Under the pieces are notes generated by a model, which was not told the origin of the DNA, did no database searches, and saw only the letters and a list, made by a program, of their open reading frames with translations. From an uncultured Eubacteriales bacterium (GTDB lineage: Bacteria; Bacillota; Clostridia; UBA1381; UMGS1253): 64,000 bases of DNA. Where the stretch lies: positions 1 through 64,000 of the forward strand of contig CABUKE010000010.1 in NCBI GenBank assembly GCA_902492065.1, in the 5' to 3' direction. Of this stretch, positions 40,978-50,467 are shown in pieces. Every line of letters begins with the position of its first letter. Positions within the stretch are counted from its first letter, which is position 1. The translations under genes and the position numbers were made by a program.

Positions 40978-42180
40978 GTGAATACCATGGAAAATATGGA
41001 AAAGGTTTTTACCCCGGCGGTCGCAGGGATGCAGGCGAGCGCGATTCGTGAGATTTTTAAACTGATTGATAAAAAGGACGTCATCTCCTTTGCGGCGGGG
41101 ATTCCGGCGCCGGAGCTGTTCCCGGCAAAAGAGTGGGCAAAGATTACGAGCGACATTTTGAGTAACGCACCTACGGGCGCGCTCATCTACGGTGTGACGG
41201 AGGGCTACGCGCCGCTGCGTGAGCTGACAAAAGAGCGTACGGCTCGGCTTGGCGCGTTTGGCGACGGCGACGAGCTTGTTATGACGACGGGCGCGCAGCA
41301 GGCGATTGACCTGACGGCAAAGGTGCTTTTGGAGGTTGGCGACGGCGTTATTGTCGAGAAGCCGAGCTTTATCGGGTCGCTCAACTCGTTCCGCTCGTAC
41401 GGGGCGGAGCTCTACGACGTAGACGTTGAGGATGACGGGCTCAACGTGGAGCAGGTAGAGGCGCTTTTGAAAGAGCATAGCAATATCAAATTCATCTACA
41501 CGATCCCGACGTTCCAGAATCCGTCGGGCACTACGATGAGCGTGGAGAAGCGCAAGGCGCTTTTGGCCCTTGCCAAGAAGTACAATGTATTTATTTTGGA
41601 AGATAATCCGTATGGGGAGCTGCGGTTTGCCGGCGAGAACGTGCCAACTATCAAGTCGTTTGACGACGATAACCATGTCATTTACGCCGGTACGTATTCA
41701 AAGACGCTCGCACCCGGCCTGCGCGTCGGGTTTGTATCCGGGCGTAAGGACGTGGTAGACCGTATCGTTGTAGTGAAGCAGGTCAACGACGTGCATACGC
41801 CGGTACTCAACCAGATGATGGTGTACGAATATATGAAAAATTACGACTATGACGGCCACATTGCCGCTTGCTCGCGGGAGTATGGCAAGAAGTGTGCGCT
41901 TATGATTGAGGAGATGGAGAAGCACTTCCCGCCGGCGGTGAAGTTTACGCGCCCGGAGGGCGGTCTCTTTATCCTGTGCACCATGCCGGAGGGCGTGGAC
42001 GCAAAAGAGGTGCTGGGCGATGCGATTGCGCAGAATGTCGCGTTTGTGCCGGGCAATACGTTTATGACGGACATTGATGCGCCGTCGAACATCTTCCGGC
42101 TCAATTTCTCCGTTACAACGGAGGAGTCGATCAAAAAGGGAATCCAGATTCTCGGCGGCGTACTCAAAAAGTACGCATAA
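40978..42180 (+). CDS. PLP-dependent aminotransferase, class I/II (2-aminoadipate/LysN-like)
   Basis: A fold-type I aminotransferase of about 400 residues, similar to the MocR-domain/LysN group but without a GntR domain. Features: ISFAAGIPAPELFP (about 35-48), LIYGVTEGYAPLRE, FQNPSGTTMS and the PLP lysine in YAGTYSKTLAPGLRVGF. GTG at 40978 or ATG at 40987 may be the start; GGAAGGG lies four bases before the GTG and thirteen before the ATG. Likely a broad-specificity enzyme for aromatic, branched-chain or 2-aminoadipate substrates. trpS follows after 23 bases. Confidence 0.85.
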   Translation: MNTMENMEKVFTPAVAGMQASAIREIFKLIDKKDVISFAAGIPAPELFPAKEWAKITSDILSNAPTGALIYGVTEGYAPLRELTKERTARLGAFGDGDELVMTTGAQQAIDLTAKVLLEVGDGVIVEKPSFIGSLNSFRSYGAELYDVDVEDDGLNVEQVEALLKEHSNIKFIYTIPTFQNPSGTTMSVEKRKALLALAKKYNVFILEDNPYGELRFAGENVPTIKSFDDDNHVIYAGTYSKTLAPGLRVGFVSGRKDVVDRIVVVKQVNDVHTPVLNQMMVYEYMKNYDYDGHIAACSREYGKKCALMIEEMEKHFPPAVKFTRPEGGLFILCTMPEGVDAKEVLGDAIAQNVAFVPGNTFMTDIDAPSNIFRLNFSVTTEESIKKGIQILGGVLKKYA

Positions 42181-42203
42181 TTCTGTTAGGGAGCTGAAAC
42201 AAA

Positions 42204-43205
42204 ATGGAAGAAAAGAAGGTCATATTTTCCGGGATACAGCCGTCCGGCACGATCACGCTGGGCAACTATCTGGGCGCGGTGAAAAACTGGGTCGAGTTGC
42301 AGGACGAGTATAACTGCCTCTACTCTGTGGTCGATATGCACTCGATTACGGTACGGCAGAATCCGGCCGAGCTGCGCAAACGTTGCGTGGAGTTTCTGTG
42401 TATGTTTATGGCGTGCGGGCTCGACCCGGAAAAGAATATCATGTATTTCCAGTCACATGTCAGCGCGCACGCGGAGCTTGCGTGGGTGCTCAACTGCTAC
42501 ACCTATATGGGCGAGCTGTCGCGCATGACGCAGTTTAAGGATAAATCGGCAAAACACAGCGATAATATAAACGCGGGGCTGTTTACGTACCCGGTGCTGA
42601 TGGCGGCGGATATTCTGCTCTACCAGACCGACCTCGTTCCGGTCGGCGTGGACCAGAAGCAGCATATCGAGATTACGCGCGATATTGCGTCGCGCTTCAA
42701 CGCGCTCTACGGCGACGTGTTTAAGATTCCGGAGCCGTACATCCCCAAAGTCGGGGCAAAAATCATGAGTTTGACAGAGCCGACCAAGAAGATGTCAAAG
42801 TCGGACCCGAATCCGAAAGGGTTTATCTCGCTCATGGACGATTCAACTGCAATTGCGAAAAAAATCAAAAGCGCAGTCACGGACTCCGACGGACGCATTT
42901 GCCGCGGGGAGGGCAAAGAGGGCATAGAAAACCTGATGAACATTTTATCATCTACGACGGGCGAGAGCATCGAGTCGATTGAGGAGCGGTTTGCGGGCCG
43001 CGGCTACGGCGAGTTTAAGGCCGAGGTCGCGGAGGCGGTGGTCGAGTGCCTGCGGCCGGTCAAGGCGCGTTACGACGAGTACATCAAGGATAAAGCCTAT
43101 GTGGAAAGCGTCTACAAAAAGGGCGCGGAGCAGGCGTCGCGTATTGCATACAGGACGCTCGGCAAGGTATATAAAAAGATAGGATTCGTGCCAAGAGCCC
43201 GGTAG
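42204..43205 (+). CDS. trpS: Tryptophanyl-tRNA synthetase
   Basis: A class I synthetase of 333 residues. HIGH-like motif TLGNYLGA at about 18-25 and KMSKSDPNPKG near 194-204. The ATG follows TAGGGAG. No T-box or TRAP-binding repeats lie upstream; only 23 bases separate it from the aminotransferase, suggesting co-transcription. Placed upstream of tagO and wecB on the same strand. Confidence 0.96.
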   Translation: MEEKKVIFSGIQPSGTITLGNYLGAVKNWVELQDEYNCLYSVVDMHSITVRQNPAELRKRCVEFLCMFMACGLDPEKNIMYFQSHVSAHAELAWVLNCYTYMGELSRMTQFKDKSAKHSDNINAGLFTYPVLMAADILLYQTDLVPVGVDQKQHIEITRDIASRFNALYGDVFKIPEPYIPKVGAKIMSLTEPTKKMSKSDPNPKGFISLMDDSTAIAKKIKSAVTDSDGRICRGEGKEGIENLMNILSSTTGESIESIEERFAGRGYGEFKAEVAEAVVECLRPVKARYDEYIKDKAYVESVYKKGAEQASRIAYRTLGKVYKKIGFVPRAR

Positions 43206-43238
43206 GCGGGAGATGGAACAGAACGGAGTGAAACACAG

Positions 43239-44399
43239 GTGGAAGAAAATAACATGCTGATCTATTTGCTGATGGGGATTGCGTTCGTTGTGGCGTTTGG
43301 CTTTACCTGGATTTCGGTCCCGTTGGCAAGAAAGATTGCCGAAAAGATTGGCGCGATTGACGTACCAAAGGATGCGCGCCGTATGCACAAGGTCCCGACG
43401 CCGCGCCTGGGCGGGCTTGCGGTGTTTTTGGGCTTTTTGGTGAGCGTTCTCTGTTTTTGTGAGATTTCCAGAGAGCTGATCGGCCTTTTGTGCGGGGCCG
43501 TTATCATTGTCATATTGGGGATTTTTGACGACAGCCATGATTTGAGCGCAAAGCTGAAGTTTTGCGTGCAGATTATTGCTGCGCTTGTCACGATTTATGT
43601 TGGCGATATTAAGATTAACTTTTTTACCAATCCGAATATCTTTTCCGGCGACAAAATTCTGCTGCTGAGCGACTGGATTGCCGTGCCATGTACCGTACTG
43701 TGGATTGTGGCGATTACAAACGCCGTGAACCTGATTGACGGGCTTGATGGGCTTGCGGCTGGCGTGTCTACGATTGCGGCAGTTTCGCTGGTGTTTATTG
43801 CAAGCATGGTGGATGAGCCGGCGATCGCTCTGATTGCGATTATCATTGCGGGCGCGTGCTTGGGCTTTTTGCCGTTTAATTTCCGGAAGAAAAAGAAAAT
43901 ATTTTTGGGTGACACAGGGGCGACCTTTTTGGGGTACGCCCTTGCTGTGTTGTCAGTACAGGGCGGCTTCAAGAGCTACGCGGTGATATCGTTTGCCGTG
44001 CCGGTGCTGATTTTTGGTCTGCCAATCTTTGATACGGCGTTTGCCATGCTGCGTCGCGTGCTAACCGGGCGCAGCCCCATGTCGCCCGACCGGGGACATA
44101 TCCACCACCGGCTCGTAGACATGGGCTTTTCCCAGAAGCAGAGCGTGTTCATCCTCTATGCGATGAGCGGCGTTCTGGGCCTCACGGCGGTCGTACTGGC
44201 GGAGAGTGGGGCCATGCGCGCACTGCTATTGCTGATTGGCGTATTGATTGTGATTTTTGCCGGGAGCCTGCTGACGCGTCGGAGAAAACCGCCGCAGGAC
44301 GAACCGCCCGGGGATTCGGTCAAGGTGACGCTGGATAAGATTGGTACAACGGATGAACAGGATAAAATAGACGGACAAAACGGAATGAAGAAGAAATAG
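43239..44399 (+). CDS. Undecaprenyl-phosphate GlcNAc-1-phosphate transferase (TagO/WecA-like)
   Basis: A polytopic membrane enzyme of the MraY/WecA family that starts teichoic-acid or polysaccharide synthesis on the lipid carrier. 386 residues, about ten helices. Motifs: GIFDDSHDLSAKLKF, NLIDGLDGLAAG and GHIHHRLVDMG. GTG at 43239 (GGAG about nine bases before) or ATG at 43254 may be the start. The C-terminus has a charged tail. The adjacent wecB makes UDP-ManNAc from UDP-GlcNAc, which supports a wall-polymer role. Confidence 0.92.
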   Translation: MEENNMLIYLLMGIAFVVAFGFTWISVPLARKIAEKIGAIDVPKDARRMHKVPTPRLGGLAVFLGFLVSVLCFCEISRELIGLLCGAVIIVILGIFDDSHDLSAKLKFCVQIIAALVTIYVGDIKINFFTNPNIFSGDKILLLSDWIAVPCTVLWIVAITNAVNLIDGLDGLAAGVSTIAAVSLVFIASMVDEPAIALIAIIIAGACLGFLPFNFRKKKKIFLGDTGATFLGYALAVLSVQGGFKSYAVISFAVPVLIFGLPIFDTAFAMLRRVLTGRSPMSPDRGHIHHRLVDMGFSQKQSVFILYAMSGVLGLTAVVLAESGAMRALLLLIGVLIVIFAGSLLTRRRKPPQDEPPGDSVKVTLDKIGTTDEQDKIDGQNGMKKK

Positions 44400-44412
44400 G
44401 GAGGAATCCAAC

Positions 44413-45564
44413 ATGGAACGAAAGATAAAGGCAATGACCGTGTTTGGCACACGGCCGGAGGCGATCAAGATGGCGCCGCTTGCGCTCGCGCTTGAGGCGT
44501 GCCCGCATATTGATGCAAAGGTATGCGTGACGGCGCAGCACAGGCAGATGCTTGACCAGGTGCTCGCCATGTTTGACATTAAGCCGGACTACGACCTCGA
44601 CATTATGAAGGAGCGCCAGTCGCTCGTCGGAATCACGACGCGCGTATTAGAGGGCCTTGACGAAGTCATCAAAGAGGCGAAGCCGGATGTGATTTTGGTA
44701 CACGGCGACACGTCGACGACGTTTGCCGGCGCACTTGCCGCGTTTTATAACCAGGTAAAGGTCGGCCATGTGGAGGCCGGGCTTCGCACGTATGACAAAT
44801 ATTCGCCGTTCCCGGAGGAAATGAACCGCTGTCTGACGGGTGTGTTGGCGGACTATCACTTTTCGCCTACGCAGGCAAACAAGAACAACCTGCTCAAAGA
44901 GAACGTGGACGAAAAGAAAATTTATATTACAGGCAACACTGTCATTGACGCGCTGAAGAGCACGGTCAAGGACGGCTATACTTTCACAGACGAAACTCTG
45001 CGCAATCTCGATTTCAGCGCAAGGCGGGTCATCCTCGTGACGGCGCACCGGCGCGAGAATTTGGGCGAGGCGCTGCGCAACATCTGCGAGGCGCTGCGCC
45101 ACATTGTAACAAAGTATGAGGATGTGCAAATTGTCTATCCGGTACACTTAAACCCCGCGGTACGCGAGGTAGTGTTTGAGGTGCTCGGCGGGCTGGACCG
45201 CGTGGCGCTCATCGACCCAGTCAACGTCGACGACCTGCATAACGCGATGGCGCGCTGCTTTATGGTCATGACGGACTCGGGCGGATTGCAGGAGGAGGCG
45301 CCGTCGCTGGCAAAGCCGGTGCTCGTTCTGCGCAACGAAACGGAACGGCCCGAGGCTGTCGAGGCCGGTACGGTCAAGGTTGCCGGTGTAGAAAAGGATA
45401 TGATTATCCGGCTGGCGGAGGAGCTGCTGGAGGATAAGGCGGCATATGACAAGATGGCGCATGCGGCAAACCCGTACGGTGACGGCCATGCGTCGGAGCG
45501 GATTGTGGACGCGCTTTTATATGAATTTGGAATAATTTCGGACCGAGTGGCAGATTTTAAGTAG
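44413..45564 (+). CDS. wecB: UDP-N-acetylglucosamine 2-epimerase (non-hydrolysing)
   Basis: Interconverts UDP-GlcNAc and UDP-ManNAc in the cytosol for wall teichoic acid or capsule synthesis (also called mnaA). 383 residues. Signature segments: FGTRPEAIKMAPL at the N-terminus, VHGDTSTTFAGALAAFYN, VGHVEAGLRTYDKYSPFPEE and the C-terminal TDSGGLQEEAPSL. GGGAGGA precedes the ATG. It starts 13 bases after the tagO-like gene, an operon arrangement widespread in Firmicutes. Confidence 0.95.
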   Translation: MERKIKAMTVFGTRPEAIKMAPLALALEACPHIDAKVCVTAQHRQMLDQVLAMFDIKPDYDLDIMKERQSLVGITTRVLEGLDEVIKEAKPDVILVHGDTSTTFAGALAAFYNQVKVGHVEAGLRTYDKYSPFPEEMNRCLTGVLADYHFSPTQANKNNLLKENVDEKKIYITGNTVIDALKSTVKDGYTFTDETLRNLDFSARRVILVTAHRRENLGEALRNICEALRHIVTKYEDVQIVYPVHLNPAVREVVFEVLGGLDRVALIDPVNVDDLHNAMARCFMVMTDSGGLQEEAPSLAKPVLVLRNETERPEAVEAGTVKVAGVEKDMIIRLAEELLEDKAAYDKMAHAANPYGDGHASERIVDALLYEFGIISDRVADFK

Positions 45565-45616
45565 AGGTACTTAGAAATCATAGAGCAATCTACCTTTGGA
45601 AGGGGGGAGTGGAATC

Positions 45617-45928
45617 ATGCAAACCGATGTGATTGAAAAAATCCGGGCGGCAGAGGCGAAAGCGGACGAAATCATCCGGCAGGCGTCGGCCGCGGCGCGT
45701 GAAACGGTCAATGCTGCCGGCAAGGAAGCCTACAACGCCGAGCTTGGCGTAGACGCGCTTGCGCAGAAGGAAGTAGAAAAGCGCATTGCCGCCGCAGCCG
45801 CACAAGCGGAGAAGGAAAAGGAGCAGATTCTTGCGGAGGCCAAAAAGGAAGCGGACGCGATGGAATACCTTGTGCGGCCGAAGCTGGAAAAAGCAGCAGA
45901 CTTTATCATTGAAAGGATTGTTGGGTAG
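45617..45928 (+). CDS. ntpF: V-type ATPase subunit G/H (NtpF)
   Basis: A 103-residue, almost entirely coiled-coil protein (Ala/Glu/Lys-rich heptads from about 8 to 90), the peripheral-stalk partner of subunit E. The ATG at 45617 has GGGGGGAG seven bases before. It is the first gene of the V-ATPase operon; subunit I begins on the base right after its stop. Confidence 0.85.
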   Translation: MQTDVIEKIRAAEAKADEIIRQASAAARETVNAAGKEAYNAELGVDALAQKEVEKRIAAAAAQAEKEKEQILAEAKKEADAMEYLVRPKLEKAADFIIERIVG

Positions 45929-47911
45929 ATGGCGATTGTAAACATGAAAAAGTTATCGGTCATCGCCCTGTCCGACGATGAAGCGGCTGTCATGGAAACG
46001 CTGATGGATTTGGGCGTGACGCAGGTGGAGGACGTATCCGGCGAGGAGATTGAGCGCGAGTTTGCGGGTCTTTTGTCCAAACGGGCGGACGACGAAGCAC
46101 TCAGCGTCTACGACGCGCAATGCAAAACCGTCCGGGAAGCCATTGACATCCTGGCGGCGCATGTGGACGCGAAAAAGGTTCTGTTTGCGCCGCGGCGTAC
46201 GGTTTCCAGGGCGTTGTTTGCTGAGGTCGTATCCAACACGGAGCAGACGTTTGCGTTTGCACAGGAGGTTACCGGGATTGTCCGCCGGCAGACGGAAATC
46301 CGCGCGGAGGAGAACCGTCTGCGCGGCGAGATTGAAACGCTGTCGCACTGGAAGGGGCTTGGCTTTTCGCTCGGTTATACTGGGACAAAGCATACGGGCG
46401 TATTGCTCGGTACGTTGCCAGCGGAGGCGGATTTGTCCGACGCAGCGGCGAAGCTGGACGAGGCGGGCGTGATTGCGGACATTGAGCCCGTTTCCGACGA
46501 CAAGGACACGCGCTGTATCGCTGTTTTGTACCATAAGGCGTCGGAGGAGGCGCTGCTGCGCCTTTTGCCGCAGCTTGGCTTTACGTCGGCTGCGGTCAAC
46601 GGCGACGACGTGCCCGAGGCAGTAATCCGCCGCTATGAGGAGCAGATTGCCGCACTGGAAACAGAATATGAAGGCACGTTTGCCACGTTAAAGGAAATGG
46701 CAAAGGACAAGGTAAGACTTGAAATCTTGTACGACTATTTGAGCGAATGTGCGGAGAAGGAAGCCGCCTATGCCAAGCTGGGGCGGACGGAGCGCACCAT
46801 CCTGCTCAAAGGTTGGGTTCCGGCGGAGGCGGCGGACGCGGTCGTAAAGACGCTGGAGCGTAAATTCGTTTGCGAAACGGAGCTGGCTGTGCCGACCGAG
46901 GAGGAAGCATATCCCATCCTTTTGCGCAATCCGAAGGTGATTCAGCCATTCGAGTCGGTGACGGAGATGTACAGCCTTCCCGCGCCGCACTCCATGGACC
47001 CGAACAAGCTGATGGCACCGTTTTTCTTCCTGTTTTTCGGCATGATGGTGTCGGACGCGGGGTATGGCCTGGTGCTGACGCTGGCGACGGCGTTTATCGT
47101 ATGGAAGTATAACCCGCAGGGGCAGGCGGGTAAGCTGATGAAGCTCATCTGTATCGGCGGTATCTCGACCATGCTGTGGGGCGTAATTTTCGGCGGCTAT
47201 TTTGGCGATACGATCCCGGTTTTATATAAGATGGCAACCGGGAACGAGATTGTGATTCCAAGCTTGATGAATCCGTCGGCCGACCCGATCTCAGTGCTGA
47301 TTCTGTCGCTGATTTTGGGACTGATCCACCTGTTTGCCGGTATGGGCGCAAAGGCGTACCTGCTTATCAAACGGGGCCATTTCTGGGATGCGGTGTTTGA
47401 CGTGGGTTTCTGGTATCTGGTGCTCGGCGGACTCGGCATTCTGTGCTTGGGGTTCGTACTGCCCGGCACACCGGTTATGCAGATTGGCATGTGGATTGCA
47501 ATTGCCGGCGCGGTTGGGCTGGTGCTGACACAGGGACGCGCCAAGAAGAACATCTTTGCCAAGCTGATTGGCGGGATTGGCTCGCTCTACGACATTGTGA
47601 GCTACATGAGCGACATTTTGTCCTACTCGCGTCTGCTCGCGCTTGGCCTTTCGACCGGGGTTGTCGCAAGCGTTATCAATACCATGGGTTCCATGGGCGG
47701 CAACAGCATTGGCGGTTGGATTCTGTTCTTTGTCGTGTTCGTGATTGGGCACGTGTTTAACATTGCAATCAATACGCTCGGCGCGTACGTTCATTCGAGC
47801 CGGTTGCAGTATGTGGAGTTTTTCGGGAAGTTTTACGAGAGCGGCGGCAAGCCGTTCCGCCCGCTGGTGCGCCCGCGCAAATATGTCGAGGTGGCACAGC
47901 AGGACAGTTAA
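45929..47911 (+). CDS. ntpI: V-type ATPase subunit I (a subunit)
   Basis: The membrane stator subunit forming the ion half-channels. 660 residues: N-terminal cytoplasmic, coiled-coil-rich half (1-340), then seven or eight helices. The conserved essential arginine probably lies in SYSRLLALGLSTGVVASVIN. The start abuts the ntpF stop (TAG-ATG). Second gene in the order known from Enterococcus hirae. Confidence 0.95.
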   Translation: MAIVNMKKLSVIALSDDEAAVMETLMDLGVTQVEDVSGEEIEREFAGLLSKRADDEALSVYDAQCKTVREAIDILAAHVDAKKVLFAPRRTVSRALFAEVVSNTEQTFAFAQEVTGIVRRQTEIRAEENRLRGEIETLSHWKGLGFSLGYTGTKHTGVLLGTLPAEADLSDAAAKLDEAGVIADIEPVSDDKDTRCIAVLYHKASEEALLRLLPQLGFTSAAVNGDDVPEAVIRRYEEQIAALETEYEGTFATLKEMAKDKVRLEILYDYLSECAEKEAAYAKLGRTERTILLKGWVPAEAADAVVKTLERKFVCETELAVPTEEEAYPILLRNPKVIQPFESVTEMYSLPAPHSMDPNKLMAPFFFLFFGMMVSDAGYGLVLTLATAFIVWKYNPQGQAGKLMKLICIGGISTMLWGVIFGGYFGDTIPVLYKMATGNEIVIPSLMNPSADPISVLILSLILGLIHLFAGMGAKAYLLIKRGHFWDAVFDVGFWYLVLGGLGILCLGFVLPGTPVMQIGMWIAIAGAVGLVLTQGRAKKNIFAKLIGGIGSLYDIVSYMSDILSYSRLLALGLSTGVVASVINTMGSMGGNSIGGWILFFVVFVIGHVFNIAINTLGAYVHSSRLQYVEFFGKFYESGGKPFRPLVRPRKYVEVAQQDS

Positions 47912-47956
47912 AAGAAAATACACAAAGATTCTGAATAATTTTAAGGAGGATATAAT

Positions 47957-48454
47957 ATGTGGTATGAAATTCTTTTCAACGGCGGTTTCCTTGCAGCGCT
48001 CGGCGCTGCGCTGGCGGTTATCCTGGGCGGTATGGGTTCGGCAAAGGGCGTAGGCATTGTTGGACAGGCGGCGGCAGGGCTACTGAGCGAGGAGCCGGAC
48101 CGGTTCGGACAGACGCTGCTGTTGCAGGCGCTCCCGGGTACGCAGGGTATCTACGGTCTGCTGGTTGCATTTCTGGTTATGGTAAAGGTTGGTCTGCTGG
48201 GCGGCGATCCGTCCACGTTTGCAAACCTGACCTCGGCGCAGGGTCTGGCAATCCTGTCGGCCTGCCTGCCGGTTGCAATCGTGGGTCTTGTTTCTGGTAT
48301 CCATCAGGGCAAGGTTGCGGCTGCGGGCGTTAACATCATTGCTAAGCGTCCGGAAGAGCTTGCAAAGGGTATCGTTTTGGCGGCAATGGTAGAGACATAC
48401 GCCGTACTCGCGCTTCTTACATCTATCCTTATGGTAAGCGGCATTCAGCTCTAA
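47957..48454 (+). CDS. ntpK: V-type ATPase proteolipid subunit K, sodium type
   Basis: The rotor ring subunit, 165 residues, a duplicated hairpin with four helices. The ion-binding set described in E. hirae NtpK is conserved: Leu59, Thr62 and Gln63 in LPGTQG, Gln117 in HQGKVAAAG and Glu146 in MVETYA. The first hairpin lacks the carboxylate, as in NtpK. This strongly suggests Na+ coupling. AAGGAGG precedes the ATG. Confidence 0.95.
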   Translation: MWYEILFNGGFLAALGAALAVILGGMGSAKGVGIVGQAAAGLLSEEPDRFGQTLLLQALPGTQGIYGLLVAFLVMVKVGLLGGDPSTFANLTSAQGLAILSACLPVAIVGLVSGIHQGKVAAAGVNIIAKRPEELAKGIVLAAMVETYAVLALLTSILMVSGIQL

Positions 48455-48499
48455 TACGTTGTGGCTGGATACGAAACCAGTACGATAGGAGGGAAAGAA

Positions 48500-49093
48500 G
48501 TGGGCGCAGAAAAAATTATTGACAAGATTATCGCGGACGCAGAAGAAAAGGCGCGCTCCATCGCGTCTGACGCGCAGGCGGAGGCGGGCCGAATCGTCGC
48601 TGCGGCGAACGACGCTGCGCAGGGAAAGAAGGAAAAGAGCCTGGCCGCCGGGGAGAAGGAGGCCGCGCTGACAAAGCAGAGAATTGTTGCCTCGGCGCAC
48701 ATGGAGGCGAAAAAGCTTCTGCTCCAGACAAAGCAGGACTTGCTTTCGGAGGCATTTTCCGCTGCGATGGATAAGATTAAAAACATGGACAATGCGCAGT
48801 TTGAGAGGCTGATGACGGATTTGATGGTCAATCTGATTGAAACGGGCGACGAAACGGTGATCATCAGCGAAGCGGATAAGAAGCGGCTCAGCCCGGACTT
48901 TATCTACTATGTGAACCGTACGGTCGCAAAGGAGCAGGTGCCGTGTAGCGTCACCATGTCGGACGAGGTGCGCGACATTCCGTCGGGGTTTATTTTAAAG
49001 CGCGGCGACGTCGAAATTAATGCGACGTTTGAGGCGTTGTTGCGGCAGAAGAAGGACGCGCTGTCGGCTGAGGTTGTAAAAATACTGTTTTAA
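48500..49093 (+). CDS. ntpE: V-type ATPase subunit E
   Basis: Peripheral-stalk subunit, 197 residues. GTG at 48500 is used (MGAEKIIDKIIADAEEKAR), with GGAGGG six bases before; the frame extends upstream without a ribosome site. The N-terminal 100 residues form a long coiled coil pairing with NtpF, and the C-terminal domain (from about 110) is globular. Confidence 0.9.
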   Translation: MGAEKIIDKIIADAEEKARSIASDAQAEAGRIVAAANDAAQGKKEKSLAAGEKEAALTKQRIVASAHMEAKKLLLQTKQDLLSEAFSAAMDKIKNMDNAQFERLMTDLMVNLIETGDETVIISEADKKRLSPDFIYYVNRTVAKEQVPCSVTMSDEVRDIPSGFILKRGDVEINATFEALLRQKKDALSAEVVKILF

Positions 49094-49107
49094 GGATGTG
49101 GCGGCAG

Positions 49108-50100
49108 ATGGGCAAGGTAAAAGACATTGACTACGCTTATTCCGTGAGCCGAATCCACGCGGTTGAGCGCAGTCTGCTGGACCGGGGCAAAATCATGCAG
49201 ATTGCGGAGGCAAAGACTGCTTCCGACGCGCTGCGCATGATTTATGACGCAGGATACCGGAGCGGGGAGGACTATGAGGCGACGTTTGAGGCGGCGGTGC
49301 GCGACGCGTACGAGCTGGTGTATTCGATGGCACCGGATCCGCGTATCTTTGACGTATTCCGGATTGAAAACGACTATTATAACCTGAAAGTATTGCTCAA
49401 GGCGGAGTTTTTGGGCAGAGAGCTTGACTACCTGCTCAACCCGAGCTGCCGCGCAGGGCTGGACAAGATACGGGAGGCGGTGCGCGAGCGCAAGGGAGCG
49501 GAGGTGTCGGACACGTTTGCGCAGGCGATGGACGAGGCGTTGGCCTCGTTTGCGAAGCACAAAAACGTACAGCTCGTAGATATGATTATCGACCGCGCGT
49601 GCTATGCAGAGCGGCTCCGGTTTGCAGAGGAAACGGGCAACGCATTTGTGGTTGGGCTGGTGCAGACGCAAATTGATTTGATTAATATCCGCACCATGCT
49701 CCGGCTCCGCAAGATGGGCAAGCCGTATGCGTTTGCACGCGAGGCCATGTTGCCGGGCGGCAGCGTCGGGGTTGATATGCTCGCGTCCGGCGCTGTGGAG
49801 CCGCGCGAGGCTGTGTTGCAAAGCTTTGGCAGAAGCAGGTACGGGCGGCTGCTCGCCGATAATGCGGCGGCGTTTGACGGCGGCGCAGAGGCGATGGCCG
49901 CACTTGAGACCGCGTGCGGCGACTATTTGATTGACTATATGAAAAGTGCAAAGCGCGTGACGTTCGGCGTAGAGCCGCTTGTGGCGTACCTGTTTGCAAA
50001 GGAAAACGAGGTCAAGCAGCTCCGTATCATCTTAGTTGGGAAGAACAACGGTATGGACGGCGAACTGCTGAAAAGGAGGTTGAACATCGCCTATGTATAA
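49108..50100 (+). CDS. ntpC: V-type ATPase subunit C (d-type)
   Basis: The central-stalk socket that links the rotor ring to the shaft; 330 residues, all-helical. The start is taken at ATG 49108 (MGKVKDIDYAYSVSRIHAVE) because family members begin near a YAYxxxRI motif; an ATG four codons earlier is possible. Its last codons overlap the start of ntpG by eight bases. Confidence 0.9.
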   Translation: MGKVKDIDYAYSVSRIHAVERSLLDRGKIMQIAEAKTASDALRMIYDAGYRSGEDYEATFEAAVRDAYELVYSMAPDPRIFDVFRIENDYYNLKVLLKAEFLGRELDYLLNPSCRAGLDKIREAVRERKGAEVSDTFAQAMDEALASFAKHKNVQLVDMIIDRACYAERLRFAEETGNAFVVGLVQTQIDLINIRTMLRLRKMGKPYAFAREAMLPGGSVGVDMLASGAVEPREAVLQSFGRSRYGRLLADNAAAFDGGAEAMAALETACGDYLIDYMKSAKRVTFGVEPLVAYLFAKENEVKQLRIILVGKNNGMDGELLKRRLNIAYV

Positions 50101-50416
50101 GATTGGCGTAATCGGCGACAAGGATTCGGTCATGGGGTTTTTGGCGCTGGGGCTGACGGTGTTTGAGACCTCGGGCGCGGAGCAGACGGCGGAGCTGATC
50201 CGGCATGCGGCGGCAGAAGGTTATGCAGCGCTTTATATCACGGAGCAGGCCGCGCAGGACGTGATGGATGTGATTGACGAATATAAGGACAGCGAGCTTC
50301 CGGCAATCATCCTGATTCCGGGGATTGCGGGCAGTCTGGGCATCGGCATGGCGGGCGTGAAAAAGAGCGTCGAGCGCGCGGTCGGGGCGGACATACTGTT
50401 TAATAATGAAAAATAA
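50093..50416 (+). CDS. ntpG: V-type ATPase subunit F
   Basis: A 107-residue shaft subunit (NtpG in Enterococcus). It begins MYKIGVIGDKDSVMGFLALG, the typical Rossmann-like start of subunit F, and ends in an acidic/basic helix. The start overlaps the ntpC stop (ATGTATAA), with AAAGGAGG upstream. Confidence 0.93.
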   Translation: MYKIGVIGDKDSVMGFLALGLTVFETSGAEQTAELIRHAAAEGYAALYITEQAAQDVMDVIDEYKDSELPAIILIPGIAGSLGIGMAGVKKSVERAVGADILFNNEK

Positions 50417-50467
50417 ACGCCGCCCGGCAGGGTGGCCATGCAAATAATTGAGAGCAGGTGAAAAGAT

